Below are positions 46,140 through 59,129 of a stretch of 64,000 nt of DNA, one piece after another. The notes under the pieces were generated by a model that searched no databases, was not told where the DNA came from, and was given only the letters and a program-made list of their open reading frames with translations. Every line of letters starts with the position of its first letter. Position 1 is the first letter of the stretch. This stretch comes from Scolanthus callimorphus (Eukaryota; Cnidaria; Anthozoa; Actiniaria; Edwardsiidae). The stretch is from NCBI GenBank assembly GCA_033964015.1, contig CM066925.1:3981199-4045198 (forward strand), read 5' to 3'. The position numbers and the translations under genes are program-made.

Positions 46140-46637
46140 ATTTTAAACTTTGTCAGATTTTAATCTTGGAGAAATTAAGTGCAAAACGGTGTGAGCGATT
46201 TTTGATATTTTGAATATTTACGAAAATATTAGCTCGCAAATTTGAAAATCGCATTTTTTTCAATTTGCTGCCGCAAAATTTATCATAAAAACTTTTTCAA
46301 GTAAAAAATAAAAATTTCCTCACACGATTTTTTAGTTGTTATCATTTTCTCACGACACAGAAACTTTAACGCCGATATTTTGAATCATGCGAGCTCAGGA
46401 GCTTCGCGAAGGTAAAAATTTGACTTAAATTTAAATGCTAGAAAAAGCGTGTCAAGTTAATGAAATTACAGAAAATGAGCGGCGGACCAATGCAAACGAA
46501 TGGGCTATTGAAACCAAGGAAAACAGTTGACTCGTCATTTGGGATGTTAGAAATACACTTTAAGACTCTATTAAATAAATTCCAGGAAAAAAGTCATATT
46601 ATGGATTTTTAATTATTTACCCTGACTGAGACCTTAA
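46140..46637 (-). repeat. Repeat R2, copy b
   Basis: Inverse of 12336-12840. It ends at the TTAA (46634-46637) that also begins the next element, so the two abut at a shared TTAA. Confidence 0.6.
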
Positions 46638-48298
46638 GAGCGTCCGTCTGTAAATATCACCTATAGGCTTCAGAATAGAAAAATTCAAAATCGCTCAAAT
46701 TTGGTCAGAAGTTAGGTCATAATGAACTATTCATACTGTCCAAGTTTCAGTTCGATGTGATAAATACAAAGCGGGAGCGAAGAAGTAACCATTTCGTCGA
46801 ATAAATGAGCGATGTTTTCGAATTTTTCACCTACTTCGAAAGATGACCAAAATCTATTCTAAACTGATTACCACGCCAAAAAATCAGTTAATATCCTTGT
46901 AGATAAGATAACAAGCTTCCGATTGAGTGGTTTTAGAACTCTTATCGATGAAAGATAAATATTTCAGCGATTTTTAAACATTTTTCCGTTTTTTCCTAAG
47001 GCCCAAACCGGAGGTTTATATCTCCGATGATATCTGGAATTGTCGAGCTTTGAAATATTGGCGAGGAAGAGCAATGTTTCTACTTTTAATTTATAAAATA
47101 AAAAGGTACAGTAATTAAAAATAATAATATTGCACATACCTTAACCCCCACCCTATTCCCCTCCACAAAGTCATGTCGGTGCGCGCATGTTGTCGTCTAA
47201 TAAACGCATTAAGAAAAATGCATTCATCCAAGTTGGCTACAGGAACTAATGAAATGCTGGATAACTAATGAAATGCGGTCAACAAAAGGTACTTTACTGC
47301 GACACCTTGGCTAAATCTGATATTTCAAGATCAAGCCTAGCCTAACTAGAGATACGCGGCCCGTTTCGTGACCGTGCATTCGGGATTCTTGTTGTCACGC
47401 AATATCACAAATCACATTGACAGTTGAACCAAAACATGCGAAGTGATCTTCACTCTACGGGAATCGCGCTGCTTTACCTGATTTTCCATAGAAAGTCAGC
47501 TCCGGGATTAAACTCTAAGGAAGAAAAGTATTCTTTCTTCTTAGGAAGGTTTTTTGAAGTGGCTCAATTTCCGTAAAATGTGCAGAAAAGCCAGCAGTTC
47601 GGTCGGTGATATAATCTGTTTACTTTGTGTCTTGAGGGAAAATGCCCGAAGAAGCTGAATAATTATGCCTGGACGTCTTTTATCGCCTCAGAATGAAACA
47701 ATACCAGTGTCTGCCATCTGAAAGGGTTTATTCACCGTGGTTTTGCCGATTTGCGACCAGGTATGTACATTTTTTTGTAGTTGTGACCTCCAGTTCCTGG
47801 AAATCGTAGCGCTATTTTAGCGCTCAACGGGGGTTGAATTCCGCGACATAGAACTTCGCGATTTTGATTGCCACAAAATTTTATTTTATAAATTAAAAGC
47901 AGTAACATTGCTCTTCCTCGCCAATATTTCAAAGCTCGACAATTCCAGATATCATCGGAGATATAAGCCTCCGGCTTGGGCCTTAGGAAAAAACGGAAAA
48001 ATGTTTAAAAATCGCAGAAATATTTATCTTTCATCGGTAAGAGTTCTAAAACAACTCAATCGGAAGCTTGTTATCTTATCTACAAGGATATTAGCTGATT
48101 TTTTGGCGTGGTAATCAATTTAGAAGAGATTTTGGTCATCTTTCGAAGTAGGTAGAAAATACGAAAAAATCGCTCATTTTTCGATGAAATGGCTTACGTC
48201 TTCGCTCCCGCTTTGTATTTATCAGATCGAACTGAAACTTGGACAGTATGAATTTTTCTATTCTGAAGCCTATAGTTGATATTTACAGACGGACGCTC
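46638..48298. mobile_element. 1.66-kb TTAA-flanked element with about 0.45-kb inverted repeats
   Basis: TTAA at 46634-46637 and 48299-48302 flank ends starting GAGCGTCCGTCTGTAAATAT. Arms 46638-47103 and 47870-48298 match well. The terminal sequence resembles that of the 22954 element (GAGCGGTCGTCAGTAAATAT), so both belong to one family. No coding sequence; frames such as 47732-47932 are shadows of the arms. Confidence 0.88.
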
Positions 48299-48302
48299 TT
48301 AA

Positions 48303-49400
48303 AATCTTGACTACTTTCAGTTCAGCAGATACCTATTACTTGGCTCATTAATCCGACGAAATCCGATATCGGCAAAGACATCCTTCACAGAATTAGCAAC
48401 AAAGTAATCGCCCGCACAGGTGTCAACCAGTTGAAGAACACCACCGCCGTGGTTAACTGGTTTAAGAGCATCATAGATTAGAAACGCCACAGTTTCATCT
48501 GCTTCGACGTTGTAGAATTCTACCCCTCAATAAGCGAAGAGCTTCTTAACAAAGCACTGGATTTCGCAAGCAAATATACGGACGAGCAGCACATCATAAA
48601 ACACGCGAAGCAATCGCTTCTGCGCTTTAACAAGAAAGCATGGACAAAGAAAAACAGCTCTTTCGACCTGACAATTGAGAGCTATGTCGGTACCGAAACC
48701 TGTGAATTATTATTATATATTTTTTTACCTTCAAATAATACCAGGACTGAACGTCTCACTATATAGGGACGACGGACTGGTGACCACAAGCGCCACACCC
48801 AGGAGAACGGAGGGGATAAAAGCAAATATGCGCGATATTCAAAGAACATGGGCTAGAGAACACTATTGAGGCGAACAAGAACGTAATCAACTTCCTGGAT
48901 GTGTCATTCAATCTCGGCACTGACTCCTGTAGCCCATACATGAAACCGAACACCAACCTCCTCTATGTCAACACAGAAAGCAATCACCCCAACCAGTCCA
49001 GCCCCCCCCCCCCCCCCCCCCCCCGTTCCCCCGTACCAAAGCGCGTGCTGCACGGGAGCGATTACAAGCACCAACTGGAATTCGTGCCCGCGAACCCTCC
49101 ATCCAGCGGCAGGCAACCAGGCAACGTAACACAACCTCGTTCAATGCACAGTAAGAACGTGCATGGCAACCAACATAGGAAAGACATTTCTCACCCTATA
49201 ATAGACAAGTGCATCCTGCGGACACAGCTGGCGTAAAACATTTAACAGGAACACATTGAAGATCAGCTACAGCTGCATGAACAATATCAAGCAAACTATA
49301 GACAATCAGAACAGACGTCTCTTGAACAACCAAGACGGTGTACAGGCAGCTAGCAATGAAAGTAAATGTAATTGTTACAAAGCTGTAAAAATATACTCGC
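48303..49400 (+). pseudogene. Decayed reverse transcriptase with YRDDGL motif, copy 1
   Basis: Translated fragments run in order: [71 protein letters not shown], the catalytic [40 protein letters not shown], and a C-terminal YKHQLEFVPANPP. Motif A ([10 protein letters not shown]) and motif C (YRDD) are clear. Frameshifts and stops (near 48480, 48750, 48868) kill it. I recall this RT type from cnidarian genomes and think it may belong to the Penelope-like branch with an N-terminal nuclease, but the family is not certain. A run of C's at 49001-49024 replaces about 69 bp present in copy 2. Confidence 0.65.
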
Positions 49401-49587
49401 TATGAACTTCAATCTTGAAGAATATAAGCAGGTATCGTTTGGCAAGATGTACGCATTATCTGATCTCCGTTAGCGTTAATGCTTTTAATAATATCTGATC
49501 TTAAATGGACCCTTCCTTGAGAGATCAAACTCGCGCTGGTATTTTTAAACGAAACTCCGATAATCATATTGAAGTAAGTTGGACTAA

Positions 49588-49724
49588 GTGTTAACGAAGT
49601 TTTAGGAAATTCGTTGCAAACAAAGTGCCTATTTTAGAAAAATAAGCCAAAATACACGACTAAAACTCTAAAATAGGCACTTTGCTTCCAACGAATTTCC
49701 TGAAACTTCGTTAACACTTAGAGC
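49588..49724. repeat. Hairpin MITE inside RT copy 1
   Basis: CTAAGTGTTAACGAAGTTTT is inverted as GAAACTTCGTTAACACTTAG around a second stem (GTGCCTATTTTAG and CTAAAATAGGCAC). The same hairpin is in copy 2 at about 55828-55977, so it is older than the duplication of the two copies. Confidence 0.75.
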
Positions 49725-49734
49725 GTGCTAATTA

Positions 49735-49999
49735 GCCTACATATATATATATGCGTGTTGATCAAAATAAAAATCACTCTTGACGAGTGAGGTTCCTACA
49801 GGCCTGTCAGTGATGAACACACAGTCTTGTCTTGCTTTCGCACCACATATATACCTATTACTTGTTCTTTTTTGACGGATGGAGCATTCGTTCAAATCAT
49901 CCAACACAAAGAAAGTCAGAAAGGCAGTATATATTACCAAATCCAGCTTCATCAAGAAAATGATGTTTTTAGGTATATTTGCTTTGTACCAGGTAAAGA
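49735..49999 (+). repeat. 3' segment shared with 57172-57425
   Basis: From ATATATGCGTGTTGATCAAA to CTTTGTACCAGGTAAAGAAA the two loci are almost identical. After that point copy 1 continues into a Penelope-like element and copy 2 into the natural continuation, so 49999/50000 is an insertion edge. Confidence 0.8.
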
Positions 50000-51560
50000 A
50001 AATAGACACAATAGTCAAACAAGCAGACAAGGGGGGCGCCATAGTACTCTGGTCTACACAATCTTACCTACGAGAAGCTTACAGACAGCTTGACAACCAC
50101 GAACACTACAGGCAAATGGCAGACAACAACATCCCCCAGCTAGCAGACAATATCCATCGCTACCTCGATTCTCTCCTTGATAATGACTCAATTGATGACA
50201 GACTTCACACATTTCTTACCCCAACACACCCACCAAGAACCCCCCTCTTCTACATGCTACCCAAAATCCACAAACCACACACACCAGGAAGACCCATCAT
50301 CTCGGGCTGTGATGCACCAACCGAAAACCTTTCGATTTATCTTGACCACTTCCTACAACAACATGTCCCATCCATTCCCTCTTATATAAAGGATACCTCT
50401 CATTTCTTGAACAAAATCTTCAGCATCCCCACCCCCCTCCCTCAACAGTGCATCCAAGCTACAATTGATGTCACTTCATTATACACAAACATCCCTCATT
50501 GTGAGGGAATTGAAACAGCTCTCAAAGCAATATCTCTTACACGATCACACACTAGACCTCCTATTTCAGTCTTCAAACAATTTCTCGAATACATCCTCAA
50601 CATAACTAATTCTCCTTTAATGACAAACACTACCTACAGCTCAAAGGCACAGCTATGGGAACCCGCATGGCCCCCTCTTATGCTAATCTCTTCATGGCTG
50701 CACTAGAAGATAAAATCCTCACTACTGCCCCGGCGAACCTACGCCCCCATATCTGGCTACGGTTCATTGACGATGTTTTCATTATCTGGACACATGGTCA
50801 ACCAGCTCTTCTCAATTTTCTACAGCATGCAAACTCCATACACAACACAATTAAATTCACACATAAATACTCTTACACACACATCAACTTTCTAGATACT
50901 ACAATTCACATAACACCAGAACGTTCCCTTATCTCATCTCTCTATGTCAAACCAACAGACAGTACACTCCTCTTACATCACTCCTCCCACCATCCCCCAT
51001 CATGCAAGAAAGGCACGATCTACAGTCAGGCACTCCGCTATCGCACAATCACAACAGATGACAAAACATACAAACATCACCTAGATAGGCTACGCAACAT
51101 TCTCTTAGCAAGAGGTTACCCTGACAAACTCATAATGGAGTGTTTCCACAAAGCATCACAATTCACACAGAACCAACTCCTCAACAAGTCGTCTGCTTCA
51201 CCTTACATAACTTCCCCTACAGGACCCCCTCTGCGCTTCATAGTACCTTTCAATACAAACACAGCTACCATCGGCCACACCCTCCGTAACAACTTGGACC
51301 TCATCTCCACTGACCCTGAACTTTCACAGGTGTTCCCCTCCCCTCCTCTTACTGCATTCTCACAACATAAGAACATCAAAGACTTCCTAGTACACACACG
51401 ATTCATCAAAACACAACCAAAAATGAGACAACACAAGCAGCCACAATGTAGCTTTCAACACACACACAATCATGCATGCAGCAGACACCCCACTGTACAA
51501 GACATTTATGAATGGAATGCATACGTCATGTGAAACCAAATTGGTCTACAATCTAGAGAT
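50000..51560 (+). pseudogene. Penelope-like reverse transcriptase, 5' truncated, frameshifted
   Basis: Two overlapping frames join at a 1-bp shift near 50630. In order: IVKQADKGGAIVLW, PLFYMLPKIHKPHTPGRPII, SYIKDTSHFLNKI, motif A ATIDVTSLYTNIPHCEG, LKGTAMGTRMAPSYANLFM, motif C RFIDDVFIIW and FLDTTIHI. This is the canonical Penelope-like RT of the Poseidon/Neptune type. The C-terminal tail reaches HPTVQDIYEWNAYVM with TGA at 51531-51533; no GIY-YIG nuclease is visible, so it is absent or lost. Penelope-like elements copy RNA into DNA at a chromosomal nick. Confidence 0.88.
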
Positions 51561-54308
51561 GGCGGACAAACACAGAATGTATATAAAATGCGAGTAAAAT
51601 ACAGTACATGTATGAAGCTTTTGGCAAGAACAAGGCGGGCTACTGGATTTTTATCTTGTTACACATTCCTATTTATGCGGGTTTTGACAGCTATGTACAT
51701 GAGAAGTTTGCAAAACATTGAAATGGGAAGAAATTCATCTACTCTACACGTCAACATATTATCACATGCTTAAATCAAGAATAATTCACGTGCTATGTGC
51801 TGGAGTCTAAAGCATAAGCGAACAATCACAAGCAACCTACAGACAACAGTATAACAACATTGGATGGCAGTCTGGGAAGAGTAATCTATAGCACAGGACT
51901 GCAACCCATACGTCGTAAAATTCGAAAGTAAAGGAAACATTCAAGTCAAATGTAAATAAACAGCCTTCATTCCTGCATACAAGCTTAAGCTTATGTTACC
52001 TTCACTTGCTATAGTCCTATCCAATTCAGCATTTCCATCATGTACGCGAGCTAAAATCAGAGTTTTCCACGGATCTCACTTCTGAAGAACACCATTGTTA
52101 ATCGTGCTACGCTGGTACCAATACCTTGTACATATAATTGTAAGGATAATTTAGGACTGTCCGCATTCATACAATACATCATTCTCCCTGTATCAGGTCT
52201 ACACGAGCTCGATCCAGCTGATTATTAAAAGCAAGCCCTCATTTCACTCGGTTCATCGTTACATCAGGTTTCTGTAGCTATGTATCGTGTTTCTTCTCCT
52301 TACTTCTCTTACACATTGTTGTCCATATATTGGTGTCCATGTATTCTCCTTTTAACAGTTTACATCCCACTTTTATAGCCTTTTCATTGTTGCTGCGCGT
52401 TGGGAAACAACACCAGTCAGACCAGTGGTTTCCCTGCACAGCCATGTTTATTTTCTATTTTTAGCGCACGTTATCCCAGTCTCCCTCCCTCAGTTACCCT
52501 CACACTTCCACAGGCAACCCACACCTCTCTCTACATCTACAATTCACTACGAAGAGATAAACATCAGTCAATGCGGTTTCGAGTGCGTAATTACATACAT
52601 TTTCTCTAGCTTTTTCTTGTCTTTCGTAATGTTTTTCTTTAATGACATTGGCGCCGCCCTGTCTCACAGCCACAACCCTCTGCACATATCCTACCCACGC
52701 TATCAGTAGTCACCCGGTACTATAACACGCGGGACCGTTATTCTTGTTAACCTTACTTTTTATTCGAAATTATGTACAACGCCAAAAACGCAGGTAAGAT
52801 CTCCTATACTTGTAACATCGCAATTGTAATCAGAAAGCACAAATAATACCCACACGTCGGGGCGAGATACTATGGAATTCCTATGTATTTCGAAACGTGT
52901 GTCGACTTTACAGAATACCGCCGCTGCTCTCCCTCGCACCATTATGTATTTTTTTACTTTCATTCGTTGCATATTGGCACCCTTTTTTTTTCTTAGACAC
53001 CCCCCTCCCTCGGCTCCCCTTTATTTTATTTTCACCCAGTAAAGTCGAGATTCTTGGATGCCGCCCCCTGAAGAGATCATCTTAGAATCGGTCGTTTGTG
53101 CTTTCATCCTTGTCCTAGATGAGCTCATTTAGTTACTTTACATTTTGTCATTAGCATTCTTTTCCGTTTAGGTACCCACCAGCGCACCATGTTTCGGGGT
53201 TTACACACGCCATCCCACGTTCATATCTTATTACACTTCACCCTCGGGTTTCAACTTTAATTTCAACATCCGCTTGACCTCAATTTACACTTAGGGCCTT
53301 AGCGTTTAGTCTTCTTATACCACTCCACGGTTATTACCCTTTAGGTTCAGTCACAACTCTCGTTAACTTTCTCGGTCACCCTTCACACACTCGCTGTTCT
53401 ACGCGCACGCGATTAAACTTTCACTGCTACATTTGTATACTCAAACAGCCATTATCTACTCTCACAAACATTCCTAGGCATAACTACACAGACATCTGTC
53501 TTTCCGTCATCTAAGCATAAAGGCTCCCCGCCCAACATAGCACTCCACCTTTGCTTTCTCAGTGTATCTTTTCACCCACATATCACTCTTCACGTATATT
53601 TTACTGATAAAACTTCTCCACTCATCACGTTCCATTTTAGCGGGGATCTAGCGAATTCAGTCTGTTAAGGCAACATCAATTACTCTCCCGATCACGTTTC
53701 TGTCACCCAAATCCAGTGCGCTAATTTCTTAAATAACCACAATCTTTCATGAAATCACAACCTCACCCCATTTATCAAGGTCACACAATAGACACTCATT
53801 TAAAACTTCGTTTTCTATAATCCGACTTTGGCAACTCAGAAACGCTACAGAACACAACAGTCAATAGTCCCATTCTTCACCACAACCTTCAATAAACTAA
53901 ACACTTGGTTTTTTTTTTTTCTTCGATTAGGGTTTAGCATATCCACGCTATTGTTACACTTTGGTTTCCTTCCACTTAGGTTTTTATAAACAGGTCACCC
54001 CGCACACCCCAACGCACCACGCACAACAACTACGCTCTTCATATTTCTATTTATTATTTATTATTGATTTTCTCCATTCTTTTCTTTTTACCCCTTCTTT
54101 TTCACTCTATTTCTCCCAATGGTAATATTATACATTTCCTTTTTGCTAATATTTCTATCATTTTTATCGTTTATTTTTATTTTATTTTTTTTTCTCCATT
54201 CCGCTCTTTTCATCTCCTATCTCAATTCGTATATTTATTTATTTCTATCCCTTCTTTTTCCTTTTTTTATTTTTTATAGACTTTCTTAGTTTTCTTTACA
54301 TTTATTTT
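51561..54308. other. No gene recognised; pyrimidine-rich low complexity
   Basis: Base composition drifts from mixed to strongly C/T-rich, then T-rich after 54000. Frames at 52425-52709 and 54064-54279 are products of this composition; the latter's Phe/Ile-rich peptide should not be read as a membrane protein. Confidence 0.5.
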
Positions 54309-55070
54309 CTCCTATATATTTTTCAGTTTCCCATTTTTTTCTTCCTTCTTATTCCACTTTTGTATATTTTTCATATAATTTTTTTATTATTATTTATTAC
54401 GCTTATATTTTTATACTTTATATTTTTGTAGTTTTATTCATAGGTATTTTTTATGTTTACATTAATATTTTTATGTTTTAGTTTTATTCATATGTATTTT
54501 TTATTTTTTATTTTCTACACAGCTTTTATTTTATTTTATTTATTTCTCTATTTTCATATTGTTACAATTCCTCTTTGCTTAGATTTACATCACATCTACA
54601 TCATTTTTATTTATATTTATTTCCTTCATCTCACCTACTTTTTTCTACACACATCTGATACCGGGGTACCAATACTCCCCCTACCATAACGACTCTCCTA
54701 TATATTTTTCAGTTTCCCATTTTTTTCTTCCTTCTTATTCCACTTTTGTATATTTTTCATAATTTTTTTTTTGTTACGCTTATATTTTTATATTTTATAT
54801 TTTTGTAGTTTTATTCATAGGTATTTCTTATGTTTACATTAATATTTTTATGTTTTAGTTTTATTCATATTTATTTTTGATTTTTTATTTTCTACACAGC
54901 TTTTATTTTATTTTATTTCTTTCTCTATCTTCATATTGTCACAATTCCTCTTTGCTTAGATTTACATCACATCTACATCATTCTTATTTATATTTATTTC
55001 CTTCATCTCACCTACTTTTTTCTACACACATCTGATACCGGGGTACCAATACTCCCCCTACCATAACAAC
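54309..55070 (+). repeat. Tandem duplication of a 386-bp T-rich unit
   Basis: The unit starts CTCCTATATATTTTTCAGTT at 54309 and again at 54695, and ends with GGTACCAATACTCCCCCTAC each time. The copies differ by a few indels in T runs. Confidence 0.9.
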
Positions 55071-56005
55071 TCCTGGATGTGTCATTCAATCTCGGCACTG
55101 ACTCCTGTAGCCCATACATGAAACCGAACACCAACCTCCTCTATGTCAACACAGAAAGCAATCACCCCAACCAGTCCAACCATCCCCATGAACATCAACC
55201 AAAGGCTGTTAAAAATATCATCCAACGCCGAGGCGTTCCAAAAAGCAGCTCCCCCCCCCCCCCCCCGTTCCCCCGTACCAAAGCGCGTGCTGCACGGGAG
55301 CGATTACAAGCACCAACTGGAATTCGTGCCCGCGAACCCTCCATCCAGCGGCAGGCAACCAGGCAACGTAACACAACCTCGTTCAATGCACAGTAAGAAC
55401 GTGCATGGCAACCAACATAGGAAAGACATTTCTCACCCTATAATAGACAAGTGCATCCTGCGGACACAGCTGACGTAAAACATTTAACAGGAACACATTG
55501 AAGATCAGCTACAGCTGCATGAACAATATCAAGCAAACTATAGACAACCAGAACAGACGTCTCTTGAACAACCAAGACGGTGTACAGGCAGCTAGCAATG
55601 AAAGTAAATGTAATTGTTACAAAGCTGTAAAAATATATTCGCTATGAACTTCAATCTTGAAGAATATAAGCAGGTATCGTTTGGCAAGATGTACGCATTA
55701 TCTGATCTCCATTAGCGTTAATGCTTTTAATAATATCTGATCTTAAATGGACCCTTCCTTGAGAGATCAAACTCGCGCAAAAAAAATTCCTGGTATTTTT
55801 AAACGAAACTCCGATAATCATATTGAAGTAAGTTGGACTAAGTGTTAACGAAGTTTTAGGAAATTCGTTGCAAACAAAGTGCCTATTGTAGAAAAAATAA
55901 GCCAAAATACACGACTAAAACTCTAAAATAGGCACTTTGCTTCCAACGAATTTCCTGAAACTTCGTTAACACTTAGAGCGTGCTAATTAGCCTACATATA
56001 TATTT

Positions 56006-56112
56006 AACAATTATTCGCCGAAGGCGAAGTGAATAGTGGCGAATAGTCCCCGAGACCGGAGGTCGAGGGGACTATTCGCCACTATTCACTGAGCCTGAGG
56101 AGAATAATTGTT
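56006..56112. mobile_element. 107-bp foldback MITE
   Basis: ACAATTATTCGCCGAAGGCG through GCGAATAGTCCCC is inverted over the whole length with only small mismatches. TTTA on both sides may be the target duplication. It sits exactly at the left edge of the next element. Confidence 0.75.
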
Positions 56113-57168
56113 TTAGTATATACTACACGGGAACACTCCAAAAAATATCCGAACGACACTATGTGGCATTTGCCGACATTTTGTAGCCTCTTTCTGTATG
56201 CGTGACGTTTGTCACGCACGCGACATTACGTCAGACTTCTCTACAAGCATTCGGCTGTCGGCTACTGAACACATGGTGGAAACTTGCTGCTGTTTTAGAG
56301 AAGCAAAAACGCTAGAAAACACTTGTTTTAAAACCTTAATATCGACTACGATAAACGATTAAAGTTTTTAGAAGGTTGCAAGGATGGATTCAAGGGATAA
56401 ATTCGCATTTTGTGCCTTGGATTATGGATTGTGAAACTGCAGAGTTGCTTCGCTGAAAACACTTTGCCTTTGGTCGCCATTTCACCACCGATGGATGACT
56501 ATATTTTTCAACCTGGTGGCAGAGAAATTCAAGATTCGTTTGGAATATTAACAGAAATTTGGGAAATTAACCTCTTCAAACTCTGGGACAACGAGAAGAC
56601 CTTGTTCATAAAAAGAGAGACCACTTTAAATACGTTTGATGTCGGATGGCTCGTGATCAAGCGAATCAACAAGTCGACGGTAAGCTTAACTGAAATTCTC
56701 TCTTAAACTGCACTCAATGACTGGCTTCTACGATTTACTGTCCTTTCTAACCTACAGGTACATGTAAATGTTCGGCAAAGTAGATATGTTTTCGACAAAA
56801 TTGCCTTAATTAATATGTTGTTGTGAATGTAATTCGTCTCTCAAAAGCACCGTGAACGAATCATCGATCTCTGTGATTCCGAAGAACTGAAAAACAAGAA
56901 CAGCACATTTTCGAAGTTCAAGAAATACATTCTCTCTCTGATTCATCTTGAAAAACTAAAGAGACCACATAAGTTAATTGAGAAGGATTTTTCCGTTGCA
57001 TTTCGAATCAGATAGTTCCTTTAGAAAGTAAAAATATCCGAACCACTTGCACTCGGGCTTCTCAATCTCGGAATAATGCTTTCGATCTCGGAATATTGTG
57101 GCATTATCCCGAGATAGCGAACCAATCAAAACGCGCGATCTATGGAGGTTCCCGTGTAGTATATACTA
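56113..57168. mobile_element. About 1.06-kb TIR element, no transposase
   Basis: TTTAGTATATACTACACGGG at the left is inverted as CCCGTGTAGTATATACTAAA at the right. Copy 1 of the host element (49736-49750) shows the empty AT-rich site. A frame at 56410-56706 has no recognised domain. Confidence 0.75.
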
Positions 57169-57929
57169 AATATATATATATGCGTGTTGATCAAAATAAA
57201 AATCACTCTTGACGAGCGAGGTTCCTACAGGCCTGTCAGTGATGAACACACAGTCTTGTCTTGCTTTCGCACCACATATATACCTATTACTTGTTCTTTT
57301 TTGACGGATGGAGCATTCGTTCAAATCATCCAACACAAAGAAAGTCAGAAAGGCAGTATATATTACCAAATCCAGCTTCATCAAGAAAATGATGTTTTTA
57401 GGTATATTTGCTTTGTACCAGGTAAAGAAAAGGACATCGAGGAAAAAAATAACATCGAACCAGGAAATGGTGACAGTATTCATAGAAGATGATCTGGTGA
57501 TAAAATGCATCAGAAAAGTTTCGCAGGGGAAAGCCTCTTGTCAGTTGAGGACTACTGGGTTGAGAAGCTCAAGACCATTGTCCATGTTAGCCTCAACCTG
57601 CAAGAAGAACTCTAATTGTATTATAATTACACACGCGCGCTCAATTTACATATCGCGCGCGCCTCATAGTTTATACGCGACATGTAACTGGTTTTTGTAA
57701 CCGCCCTGATGAAGGACAGAATTTAATGTCCGATAGGTTGGCTTTAAGCCTGCTTCTGTTGGACTTTGTCTTCATTTTTAAGCTGCTGGCGAATAAGAAA
57801 CGGATAAATTCAGACCGAGTTAAGATGGAGATCTCATGAAATTACCCTTGAAAAGAAACGCGCAACTCCTAGATCTCGCAAGGCACCTGAAGATTTCCAT
57901 ATTATGCTCGCAATGCAAGAAAGTCTTAA

Positions 57930-58423
57930 AGTGCCACTAAAGGCAGAAGTCAACTACATTTCATCAAAAAGATCCATTATCCAAGGGAACAGTAGCGAAA
58001 CAAAAATGTGCTTTACGCGCGCCGTTAATATTTTATTGTTTTTTGAATACTTTCGATTAGCGTTTTTTTTTCGTTCAACTATGCGCGATGCATCTTGGGG
58101 GAGAAGTTCTTCAGAACAATGGTTCCTATGACGCATGAAGAAGACATAGAAAATACAACAAAGAAGGTCTTTGTTCTTCTTTCTTTGTCTTCTTCATGGT
58201 CTTTGTTCTACTTTCTATGTCTTCTTCATGCGTCACGGGAACCATTGTTCATCCCACAGGATGCAGAAACGCTTAGTTGAACGAAAAAAAATCTACAATC
58301 GGAAATATTCAAAAATCAATAAAATATTAACGGCGCGCGGTAGACATTTTTCTTTCGTTACTGTTCCTTTGGATAATGGATCTTTTGGATGAAATGTAGT
58401 TGACTTCTGCCTTTAGTGGCACT
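57930..58423. mobile_element. 494-bp full-length foldback flanked by TTAA
   Basis: TTAA at 57926-57929 and 58424-58427 flank ends AGTGCCACTAAAGGCAGAAG. Almost the whole element is an inverted repeat of two 245-bp arms meeting at TTTGTTCTTC-type sequence near 58170. No gene. Confidence 0.88.
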
Positions 58424-58427
58424 TTAA

Positions 58428-59129
58428 AACCCTTCTAAGGGACTTTGATTTTTGATGAAAAGAAACAACAATGACCTAATGGTCTAGGCAGGAACGATCC
58501 TGATAGTGGGATACATTACAAGAAAAAGGAAATGTCCACATCGAAAAAATTAAAATCGAGAACGACGAGAAACTGACGGAATGGCCGAAGGAAGGTTGGT
58601 CAAAGAGTGTGTGTTATGCCCAAGAATTCCAGCATAGAATGAATATATTTGTCTGGTGGAAGGACAGCATAGGAAAAAACGCAAACGGGAGGGATATGCC
58701 CTATTCAAGGCGTCCCATGTAGTTCACGTAAAATTCAACAGCTTACACGAAAATTTTGCTTCTACGAAGCGAAGGACAGCGTTTCCGAAAGCCAGTTTCT
58801 TCGCGTAAACTAAAATTATACTGAAAACCGTGGATCACCAGGGGTATTCGTAAATCCATTCTAGTTAAAAATAATCTCTTGACGGGGTTAATAATGATTT
58901 GTATAAAGTATATAGAATAAATTTTAACGTGATTAAGCAAAAAACTTTATTTTCATAATTACTTTCTCTCTAATATCAATAATCTAAAACGGACATGGGA
59001 ATGCATAAATGAACTAATAAATCGTAAAAATAAAAACATCAAAGTAATCAAAGCTATGAAAAGCCCTCAAAACCAAGGCTAACCCATGACCCCTTAATGT
59101 GAAAAAAATTACTAAATATTCATTTCGCC
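58428..59129. other. No gene recognised
   Basis: A plus-strand stretch around 58530-58720 reads IEKIKIENDEKLTEWPKEGW and on, and could be a remnant of retroelement coding sequence, but no motif allows a family call. Confidence 0.35.

Larger units (their letters stand above)
55072..57790 (+). pseudogene. Decayed reverse transcriptase element, copy 2 (3' part)
   Basis: It matches copy 1 from CCTGGATGTGTCATTC on, but keeps about 69 bp (encoding HPHEHQPKAVKNIIQRRG) where copy 1 has only C's. It is interrupted at 56006-57168 by nested DNA elements. After 57425 it continues with LSVEDYWVEKLKTIV, which looks like the end of the C-terminal domain of this RT type. Numerous stops. Confidence 0.6.

Noticed and set aside
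48904..49134. Glycine-run minus-strand frame
   Set aside because: It is the complement of the C run in the reverse transcriptase remnant.
54064..54689. Phe/Ile/Leu-rich frames that look like membrane proteins
   Set aside because: They arise from T-rich low-complexity DNA that is tandemly duplicated; no conserved pattern or start context.
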